Shown here in pieces: positions 36,176-48,400 of a stretch of 64,000 nt of DNA. Positions within the stretch are counted from its first letter, which is position 1; every line of letters starts with the position of its first letter. The notes below the pieces were generated by a model. It saw only the letters and a list, made by a program, of their open reading frames with translations, was not told the DNA's origin and did no database searches. The stretch lies in assembly GCA_031216445.1 (NCBI GenBank), contig CM062208.1, positions 6,166,001 through 6,230,000 on the forward strand, written 5' to 3'. Both the position numbers and the translations under genes were made by a program. This DNA is from Lateolabrax maculatus. Taxonomy: Eukaryota > Chordata > Actinopteri > Acropomatiformes > Lateolabracidae.

Positions 36176-36242
36176 CACGTCACGTCACGTCACGTCACGT
36201 CGCTTTACGTCGCGTTACGTCACGTCACGTCACGTCACGTCG
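36176..36242. promoter_or_regulatory. fhip1b: CACGT pentamer array at the fhip1b promoter
   Basis: Five tandem CACGT units, a 20-bp variant segment with two further ACGT cores, then four more CACGT units. On the minus strand it reads TGACGTGACGTG, containing the ATF/CREB/XBP1-type core TGACGTG and the HIF core ACGTG many times. It lies about 0.4 kb upstream of the first splice donor of fhip1b. Regulatory function is inference. Confidence 0.6.
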
Positions 36243-36288
36243 CTGTGGCTGTGAGTCAGGGAAGTCGTGTGGGAGGAGCCAGGCTAAG

Positions 36289-36351
36289 ATGGCTGCGGGA
36301 AAGAGCAGAGCGCCCGAGAAACCCCCAAATGGGACGTTTATCCGTCGCTAA
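36289..36351 (+). CDS. Upstream ORF in the fhip1b leader, 20 aa
   Basis: ATG in strong context (AAG before, G after) and a TAA stop after 20 codons, beginning MAAGKSRAP. It is entirely inside the predicted noncoding exon 1, so it would be a uORF only if transcription starts upstream of it. The same bases form the YY1-like motif, so the ATG may simply be part of a promoter element. Confidence 0.3.
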   Translation: MAAGKSRAPEKPPNGTFIRR

Positions 36352-36515
36352 CAGGATGCACGGCAGCGCGACCGGAGGAGTGGTTCCCGTGATAGCTCCC
36401 GCGGCTCAGTGTGGCGTGGCTCGCCAGTTGTCTCCGGGTTTCCTGCGCGCCGGTCGTCCGTCTGCGGCGCTGACATTGTGGAATTCGTTAGCAGCTACTC
36501 GTTAGCGACGCGGCC

Positions 36516-36581
36516 AGCGCTAACTCACTTAGCAACCAGCGCTAAATCACTTAGCAACCAGCGCTAAATCACTTAGCAACC
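36516..36581. repeat. fhip1b: Three 22-bp repeats with AGCGCT and TAGCAACC cores
   Basis: Three consecutive 22-bp units (first with one substitution) in the fhip1b leader, each with the palindrome AGCGCT and the sequence CTTAGCAACC. AGCAAC fits an RFX/X-box half-site. Confidence 0.9.
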
Positions 36582-37139
36582 AGCCGGCGAGGGAAATCGG
36601 TGGAAATCGGCACCTCACGGCAACTGTTGAGACTCCTACAAATATCCAAGGTGAGTAACTTCGGGGGATTACCTAATGTCGAACCGCACCAGCACGTCAA
36701 CGTGAAATATTAACTACAAACATGGCTGACATTTGTAAGCGAGCTCATTGTTTTTTTTGTTTTTTTGTAGCTCGCTACATCAGCGTTGGTTGTTGTCCAG
36801 CGCAGGGGTTAAACCGTTTCGGTTCGCTAATGTAAGATCTGGCTCAGGGTGATGACTTCGAGATCAGGTGCAAAGCAGCCCCCCAAAATGCTAATCAGAT
36901 AACGTCAGTGATCCAATCAGTTTAAAGGCAAGGTCGTGCTGTTTGGTGTTTGCACTCAGGAGCTTATAGGTGCGCCAACAGCCTGTCACAACACTGCAGT
37001 GATGGATGTCTGACTTTGCACGACGCGATGTGTGAATTAAATGAGTGGGCATTGTTTTCACCCCCCACCTGAAACTCAGCTACAGGTAGTGCTTTTGATG
37101 GTCGTCTTTAAATACACCTGAAGATTTGAGTAGATCAGG

Positions 37140-37490
37140 TTGTCTTGATCAAAGGCAAACTCAGGTTCAAGTTCAAGTTCTTCCTGCACAGTTTTAGTTT
37201 TATTCATTATCATCTAAAAAAGATGTATTGCACAGATTTAGAAATATTTTTTCATATTCTGTACTGTAAATTATATTTACTGCTGCTTAGCACTAGTACT
37301 CTAGTACTTTAATACTACTGTATTTATGCATACGCTGACCTTTGCACCCTGCACTACTTGTCTGTACTTGTCTGTAATTGTCTGTAATTGTCTGTACTTG
37401 TTACGCATCAATACACCACAGCAAATTCCTTATATGTGAAAACCTACTTGGCAATAAACCCGATACCAGTTCCGATTCTGATCTATAGTC
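37140..37490 (+). mobile_element. LINE 3' UTR-like tail in fhip1b intron 1
   Basis: Contains CCTTTGCACCCTGCACTACT, CAGCAAATTCCTTATATGTG and CTTGGCAATAAACCCGATAC, ending in a short imperfect CCGATTCTGA-type repeat. This is the usual look of the 3' end of fish L2/Rex-type LINEs, as I recall it. Only the tail is present. Confidence 0.7.
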
Positions 37491-40400
37491 ATGTGCACAA
37501 CAATTACTGTGAAAACAGGTGAAGATGTCTGTTATATAGTGTTTTGCCTTAGGTTAAGATTTAAGCCTGATATCTACTCTCTCAGAATAGATTTGGATTA
37601 TGCATTACTTGTACTACATCACAAGTTTATAAATGTTTTGTTTTTGTCAAGATAACTTTTAAAGGTGAATCAAAGAAGCTGGCTGTCATAGTGAGGGGTG
37701 GTGGTTACAGAGCGGAAGCATTTGTTAGTACAAAAGATCAGTAAACAGGCTACAGGAAACTATGGCATTTACAACAGGTAGACACATTTTCTGGTGTGTG
37801 TTTGTTTTGCCACTGATTTAAAAATGCAGATTAGGTGAAGTGGGAGTCTCTCAGTTCACAGATCACTGATCAGTGAAGTTCAGCATTAAAAACTGACAGG
37901 TTCAGGAGTAGAAATGTGAGGAATGCAAAGGACATAATTTGCAGAGACCTTGGAGCTCTGCCCCTTTTCACACCTGTGTAAACCTGGACAATTCCTGCAG
38001 AAAGCAGGTGTGGCTGTCAGTTGGTCCGACGCAGCAAGTCACAAGAAACTGTGGACGCAAGCTTTTCTCCACTATGAGTCTGTCTGAACTTCTACTCCTC
38101 AACTATCTTGGCCTGTCAACTTTGTGATGTGAGATTATAACAGTGAAGACTAGCTGTTATAAGGCGTGTTTGATCCCTAACCTTTGACAAACTCTTCTCT
38201 TTATGAAGGCAGCCTCCCTTTAGTGGAATCTGTAGTTGATCTTTGAACTCATTTTATGGGTGTTTTTTATGATGCTGTGTGTGTGACCTGAAAATAAAAC
38301 ACATTTTGAACTTCCGTATATACTCTACCCCGTATTAGCTGTGTTCTGCATGACAAGACCAGAAAGTTTTGTCACAAGTGCTGAGGCAGACTGGCTGACG
38401 TGCATTTAAGGTAATTGCATTTATGGTGAATCAAATGCAGACTCTAATTTTCTTGAGCTTATTTTTTTCATTTTGCTGTAGATATCTCTGTTTTTACTCT
38501 TTGTGGGTTGAGTTTCTTCCGCTTTCATGTCTGTTTATGGATTAATTTAATGTGTTTAAAGAAAAGGTTGAATTTTCTCAGAGCAACATTAGTATCATTA
38601 ACTTTGACTCACCTACTGAGGGCTGATGAATCATTAACAAAAAGCGTGGTCGTAAGATTTTACCTGCCTTTTTCAATGCATTTTCTGTATGGCTACTCAT
38701 ACAGCTGCTGTATAAGAAAGTCAATAAATAAAAGCACGGAGCCTTATTGATTTAGGGAAGTCGAGCCAGAAGACCTCGGAAGTCCAAGTCATGTGAATTC
38801 AGTCCACATCATGTGGCCACAAATAATGACAAATACGTTTGTATTGTAATCTACTTCAAAGTGTATTTATCTACCCTCGCTTAATAACAGTGTGACACTG
38901 AACTCATTAACATATTGAAACTTGCTTATGAATAATCTTTTAGTCAAACAGTTAACAGAAATAGTTTTCAGGATTCATTAACCAATGTTGTGACTAACAC
39001 TTTGAATAAAATGTGTTACAGTGAAATCATGTTTCTCAAGCAGGAATCTAACTTTGATAAACGGATTTCTCTTAAAGGAATACGCCAAAGAAATGTATCT
39101 TTTAAGTATCAAATAGGCCTGTTTGCTTGAAACGTGGGTCTCACATGTTTCACAACAGACTCTAATGATAACACACAGTCACAGCAACAAAAAAAAAGGC
39201 ATCAAAAACCAGCATAATCCACTGTTGAACTGTCGATCCATCTGTTCAGTCATTTCCAAATAATCCTCAAAATAAATCACTAAACTGCTTCTGGCAGATA
39301 TTTTTGGCGCTATCAGGATGGAAGTGTATTTAGCTATATTTTGGAAAATCTATGAATGTTTTTTCGTTATAACAGGTGGATAGTATTTTACATGCTAATG
39401 ATCTTTGACAGCATATTTCCTTAATTCCTTACCGCAGTTAAAGAAACCGGTTTCTTGTTTACATAACATTTAAAGAAATCCACACAAATTCCCCATTGCT
39501 TATGCATGTAAACACATAGAGAAAGGCTCCTTCTATTGCATGAATCATGAAAGACACTTTGCATACAAGTTAACTCTGACCATTTAAATTCTTCATCAAA
39601 GACTTCAATATGTTTTCAGGATATCCAGGCGGCCCATTTTATGTTTTTACTTGTTATCAGTATGTGTTAGCTGCAGGTCTCTAGTTGATACATGAATGGA
39701 GTATGCTTTGTTTTAACTGCTTTGGATGTAGAGTTTTTAGTAAAGCCTGTAAATTGTGCAAAAATGTTTTGTTTAACCTTCCTTATTTTTTGACCAGTGT
39801 GTTGAAAAAAGGTTGGTTGGAGCAGGAGCAGCAGTTTTGAGTGGGCAGCAAATATTTTTGATTTAAATACTGAATTTTCTATGGTTGTCAGGCAAAGTCA
39901 CCCGCGTCAATTAATTAAATAAAGCCTTCATTAAAGAAAAAGCATGCATCTCATATTTTTATAAGCCTTAATGATTCATCTGTCATTAACCTGGCTGATG
40001 ATTGAAGCATGAAAATGGTTTGATATTTGCATCCATAATACAGATAGGCTGTAGCTTTTTCCACAGAAGGACCGAACGGTTTCCCTGGTAACAACTTACT
40101 GAAGAGGCTGACTTATGTTTGTTTAGGAAAACACAGACACTCTCCAGCACAAATGATATATTTCTGAATTGAAGGGATCGTAGGGTTTGAGGCCGGGACA
40201 ATGGACGCTGACAGCTGAAAGATTCAGCCGTACAGTTTAAACTGAAGCAGCTGTCACTTTAACATGTCGGCTGTATGAGGCCATTTTATGCAATGTTGTA
40301 AATGAATGAACAGGACTGCTAAATGGAAATACTGGAGTTTTTGCATCAATGTGATGAAGTATATTGATTTTTCAGATTAGCCAAAACAGACATTCCCATC

Positions 40401-40885
40401 TGTTAAGTTTTAAGGAAATGCACAGTATCTCAGTGTATATTTCGCTATGGTAATGCAAACTTAAGTATACTATGATTAAATATTTTTCTCCATATTTAGC
40501 ACCTGCTTGCATGAATGATATGCTTTCACAATTGTATTGATGTGGTGGGCTTCAGACATGTATAATTGTTGGCTAAAACACTGCACTAGCTTGGACTAAT
40601 CCAGATTCCAATCAGTTTTAGATTTGGTGTTAAAATGCCTCGTGTGACCCACTGTAGGCGTAACATTCCCCAGCGACCATAAATATAAAGACTATTACAT
40701 AACATTAGAGCCAAACTAAGGGAAAGAAGATATTCAAGTAATAAACACTTGGACACAAACACAGTTGCATATTTATATTTGTGAGCTTTAAAAGAATGAT
40801 GTGAAATGTTGTGACAGTGTGTTAAAGATTCAGGTTTCCATGTTGATGTATATGTTTTGTTTTTTTGTTTGCTTACACATTGCAG

Positions 40886-41226
40886 AGTGCCCGTCCTGAC
40901 CAGCTATGGAGTGGTGTTGGCTCCAGACTGGATGACAGGGTCTACAGGGAGGACAGGGTTGTACCAATTCATAAAGCAGCAGCGGGCTTATCCTAGACGT
41001 GCACTGATTGGCAGTGACAGCGCGTTTGCAGCCGACCTCCTTCCCCTCCTTCTCTCTGTCTGGACACACTTTCCCCTCCCCTCTCTCCCTCTCTTCCTCC
41101 TCCACCCTCCAACATCATCTTCTTCTTTTCCTCCTTCTTAATTTCTTTTTCCTCTTTACTCTGACCTTTTTACTGGAACTCTACCCGTCTTTGAGTTCCT
41201 GTTAGCTGTCTCTCACTCGGTCAAGT
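40886..41226 (+). other. fhip1b: 5' leader part of fhip1b exon 2
   Basis: Follows the acceptor TTGCAG at 40880-40885 and runs to the ATG. It is pyrimidine-rich (CTC, TTC and CCT runs from 41037 to 41160) and has no reading frame continuous with the protein. Confidence 0.6.
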
Positions 41227-44200
41227 ATGAGCTGGCTGAGCAGGTTGAACCCACGGGGTCCAGGGAGTCGGTCTGGCCGGAGTGCCGCCCCCCCCAGCCC
41301 CTGCACTGCTGACCCGGAGACCTGCCTCATGGTGTTTGAGAACCACTGGAGACAGGTAAGCTGGAGACACACCTCTTCTCTTACATATTTGTTGTGATGA
41401 TAATACTAATAGTAATGCTCGACTTTACCATAAAGTGTACAGGGCAACTGCACAGGCTACCAGAAAGATGGTTTAATGAATTGGATTATGTTAAAATAGA
41501 TGCATCCCCAGACTGCAGTGAAATGTTTAGGTAAAGTTTAGAAATAATGGGAAAAAAAAGAACAAAATTTAATCAGGTTATAACAAAACAGTATGTCTGT
41601 TTAACCCAGAGGATTTCAAGCTGTGAGGCGTAACTCCCCAGGGAGAGCTGTCCACTTCTGACTGCCTCTCTGAGTCATAACTCAGACAAATCTGAACACA
41701 CAGACATGCGTATTTCCGAGGACATCGTTATATCTGATATTGTGGTAAATGTTTGTTTTCCATGTTTTGCTTTGTTTTGTGTTGAGCAGCATACAGATGA
41801 AAAGTAAATGTTCAATTTTAGTCAACAGTAAATTATATAGAGACCAGTTAGAGTTTTAAGGCTCTTTCTTTGTTTTAGTGAATGATTATCTGTCCAGACA
41901 CCAAGTGTGAATGTTCGCACATTCAGTTGACTGTGCCAGTGCTGATGAGAGTAGTCCGTCAGTCTACTTTAACAGTGTGACTGGCTTATGTCCAATGACT
42001 GGCTGAAAGTTTTATAGGTTACAGAGCTTTGCCACTTCCTGACTGTTGAATATTCTCCAAGGCAACACAAGACATCTGAGTGATACTTATCGGTCTGTTG
42101 TGGGAGGCTCACGGTGTGTGTGTGTATGTGTAAGCTTAGCAACTGTACTCTTTCTAGAACAGACATTTCGCAAGGAGAAATCCATTAGAAGCAGACAGTG
42201 GTCTTAATAGGTGAATAGGTTGCAACTGAATTGTAACATCCACAAGATTTTATGACCTGTCAATTTTTTTGAAATATCAATCCCCCAAGTTTTCATAGTT
42301 TTTAAGTGGTTCCAGTTATACGTCTCAATTTTCCAGTTAAATGTAAGTTGATATGAGAAAATAAAAAAGCTAACAAGTGGTTTTGTGGGAAGGCGTGTGC
42401 GTGTAAACACAAATATGTGTTGTGCAACATTCACCGAAATGATTCCTAGCAACATTGTTTTCCATTCGGCTCATTTACTACACACTTCAAACTGCTAAAA
42501 CACACAGAAGCACGTCTCTTATCTGCACAAGCTGCACACAGATTTGCAAATTCATCACTGCTGTAGTCATGCTGACTGGTAGACCTCTTGTTGTGAAACC
42601 TCTTCTCATTTGTCAATTTGTTTATTTTTTACACCACTATTATGCAATCTTGTTATATTTTATCTTAAAAAAAAAACGTGTTGCAGTGCCATTTTATAAT
42701 ATTTGTTTATATCTATCTTATGTTATTTTTTAACTCCTAATAGAAGGACAGCATGTTAAGAGTTAAACATTACAATAAAACACTGTTCCTTTTATTCAGG
42801 TCTCTTGGGTGTTGGAACAGCACGAGCCTTCATCCTCCAGCGATGACCTGACTGCAGTGAGGAATCACACCGACCAGATGTTATGTCTGCTGGCAGAGGA
42901 GCGGCCTGCTGAGAGCTCGGACGGTGGTGCCAGCGTGCCACCCATGGGCCCCATACTGGAGCTGGTGGTCACAGAGAATATTCTGGAGTGCCTGGTTCAG
43001 TGGCACCTCCGCCGCGGCCTGGACCCAGATAGCCAGGGGGCGCTGCTCAAGCTGTTCGAGATGCTCATCGGCCAGTCCCAGCAGCCTCTGCTGCAGCACA
43101 CAGCCGTCCTCCACCCCCTGCTGAGACTGCTGGGAGCTTGTGCTGACCCAGATCTTGGTTGTCCTCCAGCCCTGGAAAACAGCCTGGTACTGCTGCTCAA
43201 TCAGGTACTTTGACCTAGAGTCTATATGCTTATCTAATGTATATATAGTTACCTACAATCAACGTAAGGACTTGTTCATTATTGGCCAAAAATTTAATGT
43301 TACAGTTTTTCTAATTATTATTTGGCCCACTATATGAAGTTGACTGTCCCAGTTCCAGTCCTAAACATCAAACTTGTTTTAAAATAATTCTTATGAGGGT
43401 GAAAATAACTGAATCAGAAGGCAAACTATTAGAATGATTTAACACCACACACTGTGATTTTATCTCCGGACTGTCAACACCAACTCACCCAACTTGGAAC
43501 GATCAAGCGTGACAGCAAAGTAACTAGTTTGGCTCAACAATCGTAGTGTGTGTCCAACAAACTTTTGAAACTGGGAGCTTTGCTGAAGTCAGGAGAAAGT
43601 GTTAAAATTTTGTAAAAGGATACTGATGATTTTTAACATTATAGCTATGGAAAGGGCTTGTTTCTGATTGGCTGGCAGCTTTCTGTTCATATAACAGGAC
43701 GTCTCAAACATAGTTCCACTCAAAAGTTAACCAGTGTTCGCAATTTGTACACAAGGTGCAGTATATTACACTGCAGGTATCCATTATAACAGTTATCATA
43801 TGTTACTTCTTAATATTACAAATAAACAGAACTTATTTGCTTGTTTTTTCCCCCTGACAGTCTGGTTTTTGTATTTATTTTAGTTGATGACATTGTTGAT
43901 TTCTTGTTACTTATAACATCACTATTTTGCACTATCCTATAGTTCTGTTTTTTTAATTGTGACTCTGTAAATCCCCATCAGGTCTGTGTGTCCATGGCCC
44001 GGCAGCCTGTGGTTCTAGAGATGCTGTTCCGGGCAGCACCGGCTCAGCAGGGCTCCACCAATCTGCTGATCTTCTCCCTCCTCGTGCCATTCATCCACCG
44101 GGACGGAGCCATCGGACAGCAGGCCCGAGACGCGCTGCTGCTGGTCATGGCGGCTTCGGCCAGCCACGAGGCGGTGGCACGTTACATCGCTGAGAACTCC

Positions 44201-45407
44201 TACTTCTGCCCGGTGAGTGACGGTGCTTATGAAATCTACGTTATCATGGACAGTGGTGTGTTTTAGACGTTAACTGGGGTTGTAGTTGAGGATGTGGTTA
44301 CAGATGATGCTGAATTTGGAAATCTTTTGTATTTGCTCGTACAAGAATGCAGGTTTTCTTCCTGTCCTGATGTTTCTTATATTTCTTTGTGTTACGGTTT
44401 TTGGGAGGAAACAGGTTGTGGAATTTTTTGCTGTTGTGGGTCTGACCATTGACAACTATTATATAGCTATTTCCTGGCATTTCGTTATATATTCAGTAGT
44501 ATATTTTGTTATTTTCTAACATTGGCAACACAACTGATGCTTCATGCTATATTAGCATCTAGAGTAACTTGTGAATGTGACCTTACCTTAGATTAAAGTA
44601 CAAACCCTTGCACTGTGATTGAATGATGAAGCACTTTAATTGGTCATTGTAGTATCATTATGGACTCCACCAGCTCCATTATTTTATTTATGAGGACACT
44701 TTAAAGGAAAGGCCACTCCATTGAGTGTTGTGGAGGTTCTTGTCCAATTTCTTAAAAACAGGGAGAATATGTCAGATATTATTGCTATTGTATTTTCAAC
44801 CTAGTCTAGTTTTTATGTATTTATTTATTCTCTGTTGAAGGGTTTTTTTCTGCAGTACACACTGTTAGGGCCACATCAAATTGTGGATAGCTGGGGGCAA
44901 AATCAAGCTTGAATCGAAACTCCTTTGAAACCCAGTGAGTTAGAATGCCTTGACTCATATTCAGGCATTCATTAATCATCTTGTTCAATTCTTTATAAAT
45001 CTCAACTCCAAAGAAGGGCAGTGATCCGTCATCGTTTTTGGTTGGACGGTTTCAAACCCAAATGATGACCCAAATCCACAATATTCTGTCAAGGTTTCAG
45101 TTTCCATCCTCGAAGAAAATCCCGAGAGCTTCCTTCAAAAAATATAAAATATTTGGAAATATACATTTTGTCTTCTTTTTTTTAATGCTGTGTTATACTG
45201 TCAAAAAAATCTTAATGTATGTTAATTTCACTCTTTGCTTAACTGACAGTAATTCACATTCCTATGCAATACTCTCTATGGTAAACCATCAGTATTAAAC
45301 ACACAGGAACATGACCTACTCTTTTATAATATGATAGTTGAGGACAGCTGGATAATGTCGGATCCTGACTTGCTTTTAACACTGCTTTTAAGAAAGAGAG
45401 GGACGTT

Positions 45408-45448
<41 letters not shown>

Positions 45449-48400
45449 TGTTTTAATTTTGATGCATCAGTGATGGTGTGTGATAACGAAAGGGGACATG
45501 ACTGTGCTCTCTGACAGAACATTCATCCTTATCTACATCCTATCAGCTTTTCTCAACTTAAAAGGCTTCCTGTAGACATCTTAAAAAAGTAACCACCTCA
45601 CCCAACATCACATGTTTTTGATTATAAGATAAACAAATAAATTGAAAAAACCCGCATTATCATACAGACTCCTTAATGCTGATACTGCTTTACACAAATC
45701 AATGATGGCTGAACTTTAGACTTTTTAGATAAAATAGCAAAAACACATTTAACATATAGGAGATTGTGGAGGCAGACCAAGGAGCTGTGTCTTTCTGTGT
45801 TGATGTAGTTTCTTCCAGCTGCCACTAGGTGCTACTAAAGAGCCATATTTTGCTGATTGCACTTTAAAATGTATGTCTACTAAATGAGCGTGTACATTCC
45901 CGCTGGATTTAATTTGGACAGTGACTCAGTGCGAGGCGAAGGTGTGTGCATACATTTGAACGTCAGGACCATCTTTCTGAATCCAGTCTTGACTGGCAAA
46001 ATCTGGTCCCGGATTACAGCAAATGAGCCACATTCTAGCTTCAGAACTGCACTATGAGCAAGAATGTTGTGTGAGGTGTATGCTTGTATTCCTTAGTTTA
46101 ATGCTGTGGTCAGTACTCTTATCTGTTCCTCTGCCTGTTCCTTCTGGTGTTAAAGAGCTGTCTCAGCTATTTTCTGCTCCCCCCCATCCAGCAGCTTCAG
46201 TCTGACCTACTTACAGGCTAGAAGGACCAGTGGAGGTGGCATAGAGGACCAAATACTCCTCTCTGACTGACTCTTGTTGTTTTCGGCCTGTGCATTCTCA
46301 CACACTCTAATCAGCTTTGTTTGACATTTTGGGATGTAGCAATTGATTCTTTGACAACTGTACCTCTTACTGTGCAGTGCTGTAAATTTTGCTCATCACA
46401 AACACTTTTCTCCCATCCTGCAATCTCAGTGCAGAGCTCTTTTTTTGATGAATTTTGATTAATGCATTGTTTGCATTTGCATAGTCGGGCTAATGCGTCC
46501 AGGATTCTCCTTCATATATTTTAACTGGTCCAACAAGCAAAAATGCAAAAAATAGAGTTTCATGAATCTCATCAGCTGTTGTCAAAACACTAAGTTACAT
46601 GAGGGCTTTTACCTCAACTGTAAAATGGGAACTTTCCCCATCATGTTTATTCATACTGGGAAGTTTTTTGACTATATAACTCCCTCCTCAAGTCTGCAGT
46701 AGGTAAGTGAGCTGTTGTATATATCTATAGAGTCATTGGTGTTTCAGCCAAGATACAAGAGAACACCTGCTGATTATTGATTCAGTGATTAATCATTTTG
46801 TCTATAAAAAAAACAGAAAATGGTGTACAAAAAATACAAAGAAACTTGAAATTACTTTCTTTTCAGTTCAAAACCCCAAATTATTTCCCTGAAAATTACT
46901 TAAGCGATTAGGCTATTATCCAAATAGGTACTGATTTATTTTCCGTCAATCTACTTATTATTTAAAGTTCTTTTTTGTTTCCATTGTTAAAAAAATCAAG
47001 TAATTCATCAGTGAAAATCTGCAATAAAACCATTGTGTTTTAAAGATACACTCAGATTTTAACTTGAGAGCTGTCTGGGATCTCGATCACCTACTGACCT
47101 GCTGGGGTTGTTGAGAGTCAGCGGCCTTATCTGAAGCCTCTCTGTCTCTTTTCAGGTATTGGCGACGGGCCTCAGTGCTCTCTACTCCTCTCTGCCAAGG
47201 AAGATTGAAGTTCGAGGAGATGATTGGCATGCCCTGCGGCGGGAGGACTGGATGGCCGTGTCATCACTCGTTCTGTTCATGAACTCGCTGGAGTTCTGCA
47301 ACGCCGTGGTGCAGGTTGCTCATCCCCTGGTCCGCTCCCAGCTCCTGGACTACCTCCACAACGGCTTCCTCGTACCTGTCATGGGCCCCGCGTTGCATAA
47401 GGTAGGAAAAGGGTGGGTGGCAGAAACAAAGGTTGCTCTGGATAACTGCAGACCTCCCTGTCACCAGTTTACACTGGAGCCATTTTTATGTTAAAAAATA
47501 GTTCCCAAGGTTCTATTTTGCAAGGCTTTGAGCACCTCAAACTATCCACTGGCCAAGTTTTTTTTGTGTGATTTTGATAAACTGAGCCTGATCGTAAAAC
47601 AGGATAATGTTGACCACAAATTGTGTACCAGATGGGAGTTGACGTTAAGTTACTGGACATTTTTTATTGTGTGTTTGAAGTTAATTAGCAGAGGATTTAT
47701 TGTGTGAGCTGATTTGTTTGCTGGACTTTCTTCATCAAATGAGTCAAAGCACAAAATGATTTCACAAAATTTGTCTCATTGCCTGTTTTTAATCTTAGAC
47801 TTCATCTTATTCATAGGACAGTTGTCGCACTGCCCTCTCTTGCTTTTTTGATACAAATTCCTGTGTGCGTGTGTGTTTGTAGTCGTCGGTGGACGAGATG
47901 ATCGCCAGCACCGCCTACCTTGATCTTTTCCTGCGCAGCGTTTCGGAAACTTCCCTCCTCAAAACCTTCCTGCGCTTCATCCTGCTACATCGCCACGACA
48001 ACGACACCATCCTGGATACGCTGCTCACGCGCATCAGCAGCAATTCAAGGGTATGCAATATATGTGTGCGTGTGTGATAGAGCCTCAAGGTCCTTATATG
48101 AACTCAGTTGTGTGGGTGGTGCGTGGGCTGAGAGCACAAATTGATCGAAAGTGACTCCAGCAGAATACAGAAGTATCTGGTTTTTCAGAACAAGTCTGCT
48201 GCATCTATTGGCTGTTGTGTTGCTCATTGTTTATGGTTGGTAAAACAATCCACAGTTTCTCCAATTCCCTTAAATTAATTTCAGTCACTCTGAGACAATC
48301 ATGGTGTTTAGGAAAAAGAAACAGGATTTCATCACTGGATTACAACACTGTCAAGTTGCAAATTATTTGCATTCATATACTTTATATATTATATTCCTGG

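Larger units (their letters stand above)
34203..36250. other. Intergenic between divergent cnga4 and fhip1b
   Basis: About 2 kb separating the two divergent genes. It holds a retroelement tail (34656-34729) and a decayed non-LTR retrotransposon end (35400-35860). The right end is the fhip1b promoter. No clear TATA box was found for cnga4. Confidence 0.6.
36250..36650 (+). other. fhip1b: Predicted noncoding exon 1 of fhip1b
   Basis: GC-rich, CpG-containing block ending in a strong donor (CCAAG then GTGAGT at 36651). I link it to the acceptor at 40885 (TTGCAG) before the exon that holds the start codon. It includes an AAGATGGCTGCGG motif like a YY1 site, a 20-codon upstream ORF (36289-36351) and three 22-bp repeats. 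The exact transcription start cannot be read. Confidence 0.55.

Noticed and set aside
35954..36505. 183-codon plus-strand frame over the fhip1b promoter
   Set aside because: It runs through the CACGT pentamer array, where long open frames arise by chance, and shows no family features.
36516..36581. Repeat-and-spacer pattern like a small CRISPR array
   Set aside because: The 22-bp units are contiguous with no spacers, and the DNA is vertebrate.
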